A DNA stretch of 64,000 bases, taken from assembly GCA_015680685.1 (NCBI GenBank), contig MNCI01003473.1, forward strand, positions 188,432 to 252,431. The letters run 5' to 3'. Under the pieces are notes generated by a model, which was not told the origin of the DNA, made no database searches, and saw only the letters and a program-made list of their open reading frames with translations. Source of the stretch: Gnetum montanum. Its lineage: Eukaryota > Streptophyta > Gnetopsida > Gnetales > Gnetaceae. Both the position numbers and the translations under genes were made by a program. This document shows, in pieces, positions 1 through 11,162 of this stretch; position 1 is the stretch's first letter; every line of letters begins with the position of its first letter.

Positions 1-420
1 TGATGAACCATGATTTGTTAGGCTTCGATATTGGACCCGTGATATCGGATCCCCAATATCAAGTACGTGATATCACGGCCTAGCCAATGATATCATATAC
101 ACGATATTGTAACTCCTGTGTAAGCCTATAAATACACATTTGGACGGATAGGAAGGGTGAGTTAGAGTCAGTAAGTGTAAGTGTAGAGTCTTTTTATTCA
201 TTTTTAGTTCATCTCAACTCTTTCCCCAGTGCATGCCTGCAGTGTGATGATTGTAATTGTATGGAACCTTTATTCGAGTGTGACTTGGACATGCACATGA
301 CCAGCAATAAAGATCGAAATTACTTCATCATTGTAGAATTCATTTAGTTTTAATTGCTTACTATTATTGTTATTTATTGTTTTCCTAATTAATATTTCTT
401 ACCCTTCATTCACTATCCTT
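1..420 (+). promoter_or_regulatory. LTR-like promoter remnant with GATATC palindromes
   Basis: The first 120 bases hold repeated GATATC/CGATAT motifs, including a perfect 12-bp palindrome at 66-77 (CGTGATATCACG) and a 10-bp one at 87-96. A TATA-box-like TATAAATA lies at 127-134 and an AATAAA at 306-311. That order (motif array, TATA, polyadenylation signal) is typical of the U3-R part of a plant LTR. The left end is cut by the window, and no partner LTR or primer site is visible, so the family cannot be named. Confidence 0.35.
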
Positions 421-1330
421 ATTATTAGACGTGAAATGAGTATGACTTAATCACAAGCATTTCAGTGTGACTACTTGGTAACCCAGTAGCGTATTTAGGA
501 GCACTCAAGTAATACATGCTTGGTAATCCCAGAAGTAGTACATGAGGTCCAAGATGTGTACGAATGATTAAGGATGGATGCTCATTGCACTTATGCTAGC
601 TTAGATTCTCTTAACTCATTTCCTCTTAGCTTAAAACAAAGTTATTTTCCATTGTCTCTAGGAGTAGCACTAGTTTAGGACCACATCATACACCTCACAT
701 TGGAATAAACCATACGTGACAAAGCAAATACTAGTGAAGTGGAAAGAAAACGAACTATGATCAACATGTAACTATCTAGATACCACAAATAGCCCGTCTA
801 CGGAGTTCAACCGGATCGTGCATGAACACTCATATTCATATGGTTGAGTGTAGGAGTACCTCGCCACTCATCACTCATGCATGTCCAAACCTACTATTGG
901 ATTAGATTATGGCTAGCATCAACCTTATAGCTATCCTAATGTCCTAGCCCCTCACAAAACCATAAACAAGGGATGATCCTTAACTAAACATCAATCCCCA
1001 AGTTAATGTGGTCAATTTAAATCAGCATAACTACTTGTCCATTGGTAACAAGTTTTAAACAAGGCATGATACTAACTCAACTACAATCCCCAAGGCAACA
1101 AGGTCATTTTGCAACCATGATAACTACTTTCCCATTGCCAACAAGTTACATACTAGTAACCTCCTAAAATTGTATCAAGGTATGATCTTTTAAAAGTCTA
1201 TCAAAGCAGTTCTAACACATTTAACATGTTCATACATGTTCAAAATGTCTACCAGTCAATACTATTTGAATGCACCATTTCTACCTAACATCAAGGAGAA
1301 TACGTAATACTAGAAAATGCATAAAAAATG
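421..1330. other. unassigned AT-rich DNA with a short tandem duplication
   Basis: No coding potential or element terminus was recognised. An imperfect tandem duplication of about 93 bp lies at 965-1057 and 1058-1150. Both units share blocks such as AACAAGG-ATGAT, CAATCCCCAAG and ATAACTACTT. It resembles the untranslated part of a retrotransposon, but this is a guess. Confidence 0.3.
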
Positions 1331-2387
1331 TGTCACGACTTTCAATATGACCCCTAGCTAAGTCGTGACATAGGTCATGAAATATAAAAACACCACCACT
1401 ACTGCTAGAAGAGATGACACACTAGAAATATCTAGTCAATATGCAAAGTGGAAAGTTATGAAAATAATGTAGTGTGAATGAATCATAAAAAACTAGGGCT
1501 TAATTGATAACATAAACAATATGATTAGATCGAGAAAGCAAAAAATTGCAAAAGAAAAGTAGGTACAAGAAGGGAAGCTTCTTATTAAAATTTATGGAAT
1601 GAATAATATTTCCTCTACCTTAAAAGATTAGTTACCAGAGCTTCATCAAGAAAGAGTAGGTTCAAATCTAGCAATTGCTAAGAGATGCACCAAGCACAAC
1701 CACATGCAAGGGAATGGAAATAAGAGAGAGCAATGTGTAGTTGCTGCTACGAAAGCTAGCATTGCCAAGTATTTATAGGCATAAAGTGTAGAATTTGAGA
1801 AATTCTAAGAATAAAGAATTAATAATTATACTCTAAAAATAAGGTAACATGTATTTCCAAAAGGATCCAATGATCAACCAATGGGTTAAAATCACCAAAA
1901 ATGTACTATAATGAGTCACATGTCCAAGAATGAGTTCTAAGATAAAATAAAAGAATAACTGAAATAAATCCTAAATAACCATTAACATGTCTCATAACCA
2001 TATTCTTACCTTATTCCAAAATCTTAGAATAAAATAAAATATGCAAAATATAATTTTAAATATTAACAAAGTACTAGTAATGAACCACCACCATCCTTCT
2101 AGCCTATCCACACATAGGAGCAACAAGAATTAATAAAGATAATTACAAAGTAAACCCAAAATAAAAGATAAAAGAATATATAAATATTAAAGTAGCACAT
2201 GTAAGAAAAGGCTCAAGATTCCAACCCTTAAGAGATCTTAAGTTCAAGCTTTAATAACATAGAATAAGGGGTATTAACATGCATTAACAAGGTATAATAC
2301 AATAAAATATAACATTATACTTAAGGAAAAAGTATAAAAATTGATAACAAAGCAAAGGTTCTAAGTTCTAAATACTAGGGTGTTATA
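1331..2387. repeat. possible solo LTR
   Basis: The segment opens with TGTCACGACT followed within 40 bases by its inverted counterpart AGTCGTGACA. It closes at a GGGTGTTATA that resembles the 3' terminus of the chromovirus LTR at 13809. TGTCACGAC-type starts are common in plant Ty3/gypsy LTRs. No primer site, polypurine tract or convincing target duplication flanks it (AAATG left, GAATA right), so both ends and the orientation are uncertain. Confidence 0.25.
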
Positions 2388-2883
2388 GAATATTTCTATA
2401 CTTTGTCAAGTTTTTAACACTTGGTGATTTCATTTGTTTCTAGATAAGAAGGGCTTTGATTATGAAACTTGAAGAGCTTGCATTTTTACAATAAAAAACT
2501 ATTAAAAATATAGCAATTATCTTTTGATGAAATGGAGTTAAGCATTTTCATTTTCAAATAAGTCAAACTCTTTATGAACCTAAGTTTTGAAGGTTAAACT
2601 AGGATCATTATCAAGCCCAATATGAGATTTGAACTAAACATCTTAAGAAGATATTACATTTAGTAGAATTGGAAGATAAATTAGTGTCATTTCCTAATTC
2701 ACTAATGTAAGATATGGTTCCTTGGAATTTTAGCTTTGCACCAACATAGATTATAGCTTTAACTCTTAGCATCCTATTTTTTTTATTTAATTCCATCTTC
2801 TTTAATTACTAATCATGTTGTTAATATCAATGAGAAACCATATGATAATAAAAAAAATTAACCATAATTAATATTAATATGTT
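2388..2883. other. unassigned AT-rich DNA left of the LINE
   Basis: Nothing specific is recognised. It could be the 5' part of the LINE (ORF1 or the spacer), but there is no zinc knuckle or other LINE ORF1 hallmark. The only long open frame here is an uninformative minus-strand one. Confidence 0.3.
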
Positions 2884-3863
2884 TAGATGTCCTCAAAACA
2901 AGGACTAGAGGATCCAATTCCTCAAACTCCAAATGAAGTTTCTTATTTAAAATGTCAAAGAACTTTTATTACCCTCTAACTAATAGACCATCAAATCCTA
3001 ATGGTCTTTTGAAAAAGTGATTTTTTCATATTTACAATAAACTAAAATGGATGATTAAAATTTGACTCTTATTAAACATCTTTTTCCTTAATATGACTTT
3101 TGTTTTGTCAGTTCTTTTTGTCACTCTAGTGGTTTGTGAATTATTTGGAATTTTGATTTTTTGGTGTCTTTATTGTGATATGTGTTTAATTTCTTGGCAT
3201 TTAAGATGTCAGGTTCACTCGATTAGATTTTGATTAATGTTTATAGTCCTTCCAAGATTCGAGATAGAGCCTTTTTTTGGATCATATTCCACCTACATTT
3301 CAACATATCACAAATCTAATGCTATTTATTAGGGACTTTAATTCTCTAGAAAGATGTACAAAAAAAAAACTTAAGAGATGTTGGGATATGACTTCCTACT
3401 CTTCATTTTTAATTTAATCAATTGTTTGACTTGGCTAGAGATTTCTTTGACTAGTGGTTTATATATGTGGTTAAATAAACATCAAGGTGAAGATTGAATT
3501 TTATGTAAACTAGACAAGTTTTTAGCTTCATTTTCTTGATATCAAGGTTTCCCTCTCATAATTGCTAATCATCTTCCTTGCACTTGTTTAGATAATTACT
3601 TCATCTTGTTGAATACTAAATTTTTATATCAAAAATCAATTTCTCAATAGAAAATCTTTGGGACTAGTTAGATAAAGTGGGATAAATTGTGCAACATGAG
3701 TGGGGTTAAATAGTTTTAGGGATTATTCAATTTAAGGTTTTTAAAAAGTTAAAAAAAATATCATGCCATTTCAACTTGAAAAAAAAGATCATCATCTTAA
3801 TTTCACATCAACAAAAGCAAGATTTATTCAAGTAATTAAATGAGCTCTAGCAAGAGATGGAGA
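2884..3863 (+). pseudogene. LINE ORF2, left half: apurinic endonuclease domain (decayed)
   Basis: Reading the plus strand with several stops and frame slips gives a plant L1-type endonuclease. Signposts are SGL-IIWN near 3120-3150 (usually SGGL-I-WN), ILINVYSPSKIRDRAFFW at about 3233-3290, a damaged RDFNSLE (usually GDFN) near 3330, LTW with MWLN near 3430-3475, and CKLDKFLAS near 3510 (usually RLDRFL). This domain nicks target DNA for target-primed reverse transcription. The frame runs into a Tekay retrotransposon at 3864 and resumes at 13815. The family is clear; the exact 5' end is not. Confidence 0.7.
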
Positions 3864-6569
3864 TGTTACACCCCACCTAGAGCTAGTAGGTATGGCCATA
3901 CGCTTATGATGTAGACATTACATGTGGAATCCCAGTGGGTTTTCAGGGACAAGTTAATGTATTTTAAATGTTATAAGGCTTCATTTTTTCTTATGATTAT
4001 GATGTCTTTACATGCTTAAGTAACATGGTTATGTACACTAGCCTTGTGTGATGTGTTAGATAGGTGATGTTGCTAGCAAGGGTGTGGGATTGTGATATAA
4101 GAGCACCGATCTGGTATGTTTTTATGCTTTATGTGTGATTTTGGTATGTAGTAATTTGTATTATAGCACTATGTTGCATGATGTTCAGGAGTGGTTTTGT
4201 CATGTGAATATGTAGAGCATATGATAAGGATCTTGTAGGTTTGAATGGATTTTAATTTGGAGCCTCAATGTGTTTATTACATAGGTTTAAAGTTGATAAT
4301 ATTAAGTGTGGAGGCAAAAAAACATATAGTCACTTATGAAAATGCCATGTTTTAAAAAAATGAAATAAAATAGTGTTTAACTAAAAAAAGAAAAAAAAAA
4401 GGTAAACTCAGGTTACATGAGTAAAGTGCATTGTCATTTTTCTTTTATTTTACTTATTACCTAACACATAAAGTAAAGTAAAGTGTTTTTATATGTTATT
4501 TACCACCACCTCATCATTGCATATGGGAGAAATTGGGTTTGGTTTCTGTTTTCTTCTATGTGTAGAAATAGAAATCGGTGATGACTATTCTCTTCTCTTT
4601 TCCTTCATTTCTTCTATTTTCCTCCTTTTTTTTTTGGATTCTGAGGTTTCTGGATGGGTTTTTCTTACTCTAAACCTAGATTTGGGATTGTCGTGTCATA
4701 TCTATGTAGGTGTCGAACTTGTTGGGAGCGAAATGGAGTCTTGTTATATTTTTGAAGATTTTCTCCTTGTTTTAGCCTTTCTACCCCAACAATTTTAATT
4801 GGTGGGTTGTCTTTACATTTTCCCTATATTTTTGTGCTAGATTAGTGTATATGATCACACGATGGGGGCATGTGGGGTAGTTAGCTCAATGTCTAAGCAT
4901 AGGCATGTTATTTTGTATGTTTTCTAAAATTGTGCTATCTTTGTTACAAATTGTTTAATAATATCTATGGGATGTATGGGCTGATGTGGACTTGTGGAAT
5001 ATGATCTGTGGTGTTGATGAGCCTTGTATGATTGTAATATGTTATTTGTGGGGCCTATTGGGGCACGGGCATTTTTTTGGGCATTTCAAATATTATTTTA
5101 TTAGTTAGACTTTGAATGTGCATAACTTTGCTTCCAGGAGTCCAATTTAGGTAAAATTAGTGTCATTGGGATTGTTGTGGAAAGCACTTTCTAATCTTGG
5201 GATTAGTTTTCTCTTTTGGCATATATTATTTTGAATGTTATTTTAGTGGTCATTTGTATGGAAATACATGTCTTTTGAGGAACATTGTATTGTTGTGTCA
5301 TATCAAGGTCTTCATGTTATTTTGTTGCATTGTGGTATTATTTTCTTGGAATGACTGTAACTATTAGGGATAGAGTTGTGTGGTTATATTGTTTGGGTAT
5401 GTGGTGCTTATGACCTCTGTTGGCTTAAGCTAGTCAAATTGTATATATGTTTTTGCGATGATGCTTGTGATGGTCATTGGCAAGTGGTGCCTGCATGAGG
5501 GGGTGGATTGGTTGGTGATGAGGCACCTTGGAGGTAGTATGGATTGACCCCCACTATGATGCATTACTAAGGCTCCTATCTTAGGTCTCATCTTGAGGGT
5601 GGGAGATTGTAGATGTGTTCATCCCTATGGTTGGTCATTGGCATAGGTGTGTTCATCCCTATTGCTAGTCCTCCAGAAGGCTAGTGGTTGCGGGTCATAG
5701 GTTGATGGATCGTAGCACTAGATGGATAAATAAAAGAATAATAAAAGACCTACAGGCAATGGGTATTGTGAGTAATCATGGAAAAATTTCACATGCTACA
5801 CTAAGTGTAGATATGCTAGCAACCACATGGGCTATGTATGTGATAGTATTGGTTTGTGAGTCATATTGTTGAGAATAGGTGTTCTGTTTGGATTATGACT
5901 GTATGGATCATTAACTATTTATGGTATATCATGGGTATGATGACATGGGCATGATAGATGATATTGGACCATGGCTTTGTCTATGCTTGTATGATCATAT
6001 GTTAGCTTTATGGGTGATATGGTGTGTGTTGTTTTGAGCATGCATGAGACTAATAGTGTTGCAGGTTGCCTTGTATCCCACTTCTCTTTTCTAGTGTAGC
6101 ACTTGTTGACCATCTAGTAGAGGAAGTGTAAAGGCTTCCCACTTAGTTGTGTATTGACTTTATTTCATTATAGGTGAAAAGTGCAGGAGCCTAGACAAGC
6201 ACAAAGAGAGAGAGAGAGTAGAGGGAAAATCCTTTAATGTTTGGTTATTGTAAATTTTCATGTACAGTAGTGTGGAATAGATATCCTTGTATGAAACTCT
6301 TTGTACTATACTCTTCTATATACATTGATGAGGCTTATGTGTTTTTTTTTCATGTTTTCATAGAGTAGTGTATAGTTTGCTTTATGTAGAGACATGCATT
6401 TTTATAACATGATATGTATGTTTCATTTTTGTTATGATAGGAAAGTTTTATACTATTTTAATCTTATTAGCATGTATTATACACATTATTGGTTCTAGTT
6501 GTCATGCTTTTGTGCTAAGATTACTTGATCCTAGGCATCAACTTGCCCTAGCTAGGGTGAGGTGTTACA
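3864..6569 (+). repeat. 5' LTR of the Tekay-like element
   Basis: Starts TGTTACACCCC and ends GGTGTTACA, about 2.7 kb. Compared by eye with the 3' LTR, the first 119 bases differ at 16 positions, 12 of them transitions, so the insertion is old. ORFs inside both LTRs (4493-4798 and 11778-12050) are chance frames. Confidence 0.9.
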
Positions 6570-6618
6570 TTGTGGTATCGGAGGTTACATTGTGGTATCA
6601 GAGCTAGTTTACTTTGAT
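6561..6618 (+). promoter_or_regulatory. primer binding site (tRNA-iMet), locally duplicated
   Basis: TGGTATCAGAGC at 6593-6604 is the classic primer site complementary to the 3' end of initiator methionine tRNA. Just upstream, 6573-6582 carries a second copy (TGGTATCGGA). The 20-22 bp segment GGT(GT)TACATTGTGGTATC is present twice in tandem across the LTR boundary, so it is unclear which copy primed the last replication. Confidence 0.85.
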
Positions 6619-6660
6619 GTTATATGATGGTGGAGGTACTCACCCATTTGTGTAATTTCA

Positions 6661-7720
6661 AGTTACAGAGATGTATAGTAGAGACGGTCATAATGTTGGT
6701 GGGGCCCATAGACTAGAAGGAGCTAACGATGGATAGGAACAACCTCCTCAAACATCTAGTAGTGGTCTTGCAAATAGGTAGCTGGAGCTTATACAACAAT
6801 TGTTATAGATCCTACAATAGCATGTTGCAACTAGTGATGCTCCTACTTCTATTCCCATAATCAGGGAGGTGGGAAGTGCTAGTGGTAGTGGTAGTGGAGG
6901 CTTAGGAGAATCAAATAGGCAACCTATCAATAGGAAACTAGTGGAGTAGTTTTGGAAATTAGGATCTCCGAAATTTGATGGCATCAAGGATCCCACTGTG
7001 GCTACAACATGGTTGGAGGAATTGCAAAATGCTTTTGATTTGATGGGCTATTCATTGATTCAACAAACTTGCATGGTAGTTTATCAATTGGTTGGTGTTT
7101 CTCAACATTGGTGGACAAATAAAGAGTAGGCCAAGGGATGGACGAGTCAAGAGGTGGCATGGGATGATTTTCTAGCATCTTTTAGAGGTTTTTATGTGTC
7201 TACCCAATATGCATAGGTCAAGGAAGATGAGTTCTACTATTTGTATCAAGGTAGTTGGTCTGTGGCATAGTATGATGCTCATTTTTCTGAGCTGAGTAGT
7301 TATGTACCCTAGATGTAGAAAAATGCTTAGGCATGGGAAAATAGGTTTGTTTGAGGCTTAAGACCATCTTTGAAGGATCATCTATTACTTCTTAGATTAA
7401 CTTCCTTTGATGAAGCTAGAGCAATAGCCATGGATTTAGAGAGGAGTCAGCGAGAGGATACAATGCATAGAGAGAGGTGATAGGGGTAGAAGAGAGGACC
7501 AAAATCAATAGAGAAGCCTGGACCCTTTAAGCAAGCTCATGGCCATGGAGGAGAGCATCCAACACCTACTCGTGGTCCTACTATTGGAGCTAGTTGTGGA
7601 GCTATTATTTTTTATAGATGTGGGTAGCCTGGTCATCTACAAAGGGATTGCCAGAACTATTTGGCATGTGGGCAGCAAGGGCATCAGACTTGGAAGTGTC
7701 CAAAGTAGGCAAGTAGTAGT
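6661..7720 (+). pseudogene. gag of the Tekay-like element
   Basis: Encodes the structural capsid-nucleocapsid protein of a Ty3 particle. The retrotransposon gag domain is legible at about 6945-7440: FWKLGSPKFDG, WLEELQNAF, VYQLVG, W-DFLASFRGFYV and ENRFV-GLRPSLKDHL. Two CCHC zinc knuckles follow at about 7609-7705 (CG-PGHLQRDC and CGQQGHQTWKC). In each, the first cysteine has been lost (Phe and Tyr in its place). Several TAG stops interrupt the frame at positions where glutamine is usual. Not functional. Confidence 0.85.
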
Positions 7721-7879
7721 GGAGGAGGTAGAGGTTGAGGGTAGTGACCTCCAGTTCAGAGTGGATAGGGAGCACCAGTCACTTATCCCAGAGGAGGGGA
7801 CTAGAGGACTCAAGGATGGGTGTATTCCTTAACAGACTAGGCTTTGGACATGCAACCAAACATAATGATGGAGATGGGA

Positions 7880-8160
7880 GGTATGATTTGGGCTTTTCTA
7901 TGTTAATATTATTTGATCCCAGTGCTCGCCATTCTTTCATAGATCCTACAATTTTACATCATGTAGCTCTTGTATTCCATTCTCTTTCTCTTGGGTTGAT
8001 CATCTTTTTTACTAGGGGTCATGAAACTCTAGTTGATTAGATATGTAGGAATGTGCTAGTAGAATTGGAAGGTGTGCAGTGGGTTAGTGATTTACATGTT
8101 ATGGCTCTTGGGGTTTATGATGTTCTTTAGGAATGGATTGGTTGTCATAGTTCAATGCTA
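7880..8160 (+). pseudogene. aspartic protease of the Tekay-like element
   Basis: The retropepsin that would cleave the polyprotein. The family motif LFDSGATHSFI appears as LFDPSARHSFI at about 7908-7940: the catalytic Asp is kept, but the following Ser-Gly has become Pro-Ser. The downstream flap and the second conserved block are poorly legible. It lies in a different frame from parts of gag, so frame slips have accumulated. Confidence 0.75.
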
Positions 8161-8410
8161 GTTTGGATTGTTAGCAAAAGCTCCTATGATTATAATCAGT
8201 TGATGGTGCTATGATTGAGATATAAACTCATTCGAGGACTATGCTTTTGGATTTAGTCTCCTCTTAAATGTACCATAGGATGCTTCAAAAAGGGCATGAA
8301 TGTTTTGTGGTTACAATCTATAAAATAGATATGGTGGAAATATATCAAATTTCTATGGTCCATGAATTCCCTAATGTATTCCAGTCCAAATTACCAGGTT
8401 TTCCACCTAG

Positions 8411-9700
8411 GTGAGAGATGAGTTTGAGATCAAAATTAAACCTAGTACAGAGCCTATTTCCAAGGCTACACATAGGATGTCTTCCATAGAGCTAGTGGAG
8501 CTAAAGATTCAGCTACAAGAACTATTAGATAAAGGCCTTATTCAACCCAGTGTATCATCATGGGATGCACTTGTGCTATTTATTAAAAAGAAGGATGAGG
8601 GTTTGCGGTTATGCATAGATTATAGGTAGTTAAGCCAAGTTACTATGAAAAATAAATATCCTTTGCCATGCATTGATGACTTGTTGGATCAACTTTGGGG
8701 AACTCATGTATTCTCAAAGATTAACCTCAAGTCTAGGAATCATCAAGTGCGGGTTCGTGAATAGGATGTGTCAAAGACAACATTCAAAACATGGTATGAC
8801 CATTATGAGTTTTTGGTGCTACCCTTTGGATTGACAAATGCACTAGCATTTTTCATGCACCTCTTGAGTAGTGTGATGCATCAATTCCTAGATCATTTTG
8901 TGATTATGTTCATTGATGATATCTTAGTATATTATTCTAATGAGAAATTGTATGCAGAGCACTTGTAAATGATTTTATAAACTTTGAGTGAGTACCTACT
9001 GTATGCTCAGTCATCCCAGTGTTCATTTTGGAAATCAGGGATTTAGTTCTTAGGACATGTGGTGTCAGGAGCTAGTATCTTTGTGGATCCTCTGAAGATT
9101 GTAGTTGTTTGTAATTGGACTATGCCACACTCAATAGTGGAGGTACAAAGCTTCTTGGGGTTAGTAGGATATTACCAGAGGTTTGTAGAACATTTCTCTT
9201 GCATAACATCTCCCTTGACTCGATTGTGAGGAAGGAGGCTATCTTTACAAGGGGCCTAGCTTGTCAGGCTGCATTTGAGAAGTTGAAGAATAGATTGGTA
9301 ACTACTTCTGTGCTAATATATCCTACACTAGGAAATTCATATGATGTTAGTACTGATGCTTCAGGGGATGGATTTGGTTGTGTGTTGATGCAAGATGGAT
9401 AGGTTGTGGCTTATGCATCTTGACAATTGAGGTCACATGAAACCAGATATCTCATGCATGATTTAGAATTGGATGCTGTGATCTTTGCATTGAAGATTTG
9501 GCAGCATTATCTATATGGACAACAAGTGGTTATTTGGACTAATCATAAGAGCCTCCATTATCTTATGAGTTAGCCATAGTTAAACCTACAACAACGTAGA
9601 TGGATGGGGTTGCTTGTTGATGTTGATTTCACTATTAAATATAAGCCTGGCAAGGCTAACAAAGTAGTGGATGCATTAAGTAGGGTGGTGAGTAAGCTTA
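8411..9700 (+). pseudogene. reverse transcriptase-RNase H of the Tekay-like element
   Basis: The reverse-transcriptase fingers and palm are clear: [16 protein letters not shown] (8610-8626), [29 protein letters not shown] (about 8808-8850), then the catalytic FIDDILVYY with Asp-Asp at 8915-8920. [16 protein letters not shown] follows near 9150-9200. A frame slip near 9225 moves the reading into the next frame. RNase H is recognised by STDASGDGFGCVLMQDG (9350-9399), WTNHKSLHYL, and YKPGKANKVVDALSR at about 9640-9684. Stops at 8627, 9400, 9421, 9571 and 9577 fall where Gln or Arg is usual in the family. Confidence 0.9.
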
Positions 9701-9714
9701 ATAACTTGACAATC

Positions 9715-11145
9715 CAATTAGATTTTCAAGAGTAGATATGAGAGCAACAATGACATGATCCTTGGTGTTAGACATTGTGGTAACAAATTACCTCTAATGG
9801 ACCACTCTTTGTGGATGGTCATGGAGTCGTATGAAGGGATGGTCAAGTATGTGTTCCAGAAGCTCTTTGAATTTAGTTGATGGATGAGGTTCACATGAGC
9901 AAATACCAAATGCATCCAAGTAGTAAAAAAATGTATTAAAATTTATGACAAATGTATTGGTGGCCTAGCATAAAGAGAGATGTAGGAGAGTATGTATCTT
10001 GCTATTTAATTTGCCAACAAGTGAAGATAGAGCATTAGAGACCTGGGGGATATTTGCATTTCCATGATATTCCTTAGTGGAAATGGGATGCCATTGGTAT
10101 GGATTTCATTGTTGGTCTTCTGCAAGCTCATAGTGGTCATGATGCTATCTTAGTAGTTATAGATTTATTAACAAATTCTACCCATTTCCTTGCCACATGA
10201 TCATCAGTAAGTGTAGTAGAAACTACACATCTCCTTCTTGTAGAGATAGTGTGGCTGCATGATGTGCCACAATAGATTATTAGTGATAGAGCTGCTTGAT
10301 TCATGTCACATTTTTTGCAAGAATTTCAAAAGGATATGGGTATAAAGCTAAATATAAGTTCAGAATATCATTCACAAACTAATGGTCAAATTGAGTGGGT
10401 GAATTAGATTCTAGAAGACATGTTGAGAGCTTGTGCTTTGTAGGATAGAGAAGGTTGGGATCAGATGCTACCATTAGTTGAATTTGCATATAACAATAGT
10501 TATTAGGAGAGTATATAAGTAGCACCATATGAGATTTTATATGGTAGGAAATGTAGAACACCTTTATGTTGGGACACCATAGAAGATCATCAATAGGTGA
10601 GCACAGATTTGGTGAGGTAGGCTACAAAGTAGATTTGGGAGATCTAAAATAGGTTGAGAGTTGCATAAGATAGGTAGGCAGCCTATGCTAATTGGTGTTG
10701 AAGGCCATTGGAGTTTGTAGTTGGAGATCATGTACTTATTCATGTTTCTCCTTTGAAAGGCCTTACTTGATTTGGTCGAAAAGGGAAATTGGCTCCTAGA
10801 TACATTGGTCCATTTTAGGTGTTACAACAGATTGGGAAAGTGGCCTATCAAATAGCATTACCTCCTCATTTGGTAGATGTCTATGATGTCATTCATGTAT
10901 CTATCCTACGATGTTATGTGCTTGATGAACAACATGTGATTAGCCATTTAGGAATACAACTATAGTATGGTGTTAGTTATATTAAGCAACCAATAAAGCT
11001 TGTTGATTGTATGATGTGATAGCTATGTAGTAAAGTTGTTCCTATGGTCAAAATTTTATGGAGTAGACATGGAGCTTTAGAGGTTACTTGGGAGGTGAGG
11101 ACTAAGATGCACGTAGCTCATCCTGAGATCTTCTAGGAGGGAGAT
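9715..11145 (+). pseudogene. integrase with C-terminal chromodomain-like tail
   Basis: The zinc-binding N-terminus is seen as VHMSKYQMHPSSKKMY with CYLICQQVK. The catalytic core shows GMDFIVGL (Asp, about 10097), SDRAA (Asp, about 10281) and SEYHSQTNGQIEW (Glu, about 10393), so all three acidic residues of the DDE set survive. LVEFAYNNSY and YGRKCRTPLCW follow. The C-terminus has GPF-VLQQIGKVAYQIALPPHL and DVIHVSILR, then VKILWSRHGALEVTWEV (about 11047-11097), which matches the chromodomain-like tail of Tekay/Del elements used to target heterochromatin. At least fifteen stops make it inactive. Confidence 0.88.
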
Positions 11146-11147
11146 TC

Positions 11148-11162
11148 TGAAGAAGGGGAGAG
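11148..11162 (+). promoter_or_regulatory. polypurine tract of the Tekay-like element
   Basis: GAAGAAGGGGAGAG sits directly upstream of the 3' LTR start (TGTTACACC at 11163). This is the expected plus-strand primer site. Confidence 0.85.

Noticed and set aside
965-1150. CRISPR-like direct repeats
   Set aside because: Only two long imperfect units in eukaryotic DNA; a simple tandem duplication explains them.
4493-4798. 101-codon frame inside the chromovirus 5' LTR, with a partial counterpart at 11778-12050
   Set aside because: The two frames are not conserved in phase between the LTRs, and LTR sequence does not code for element proteins.
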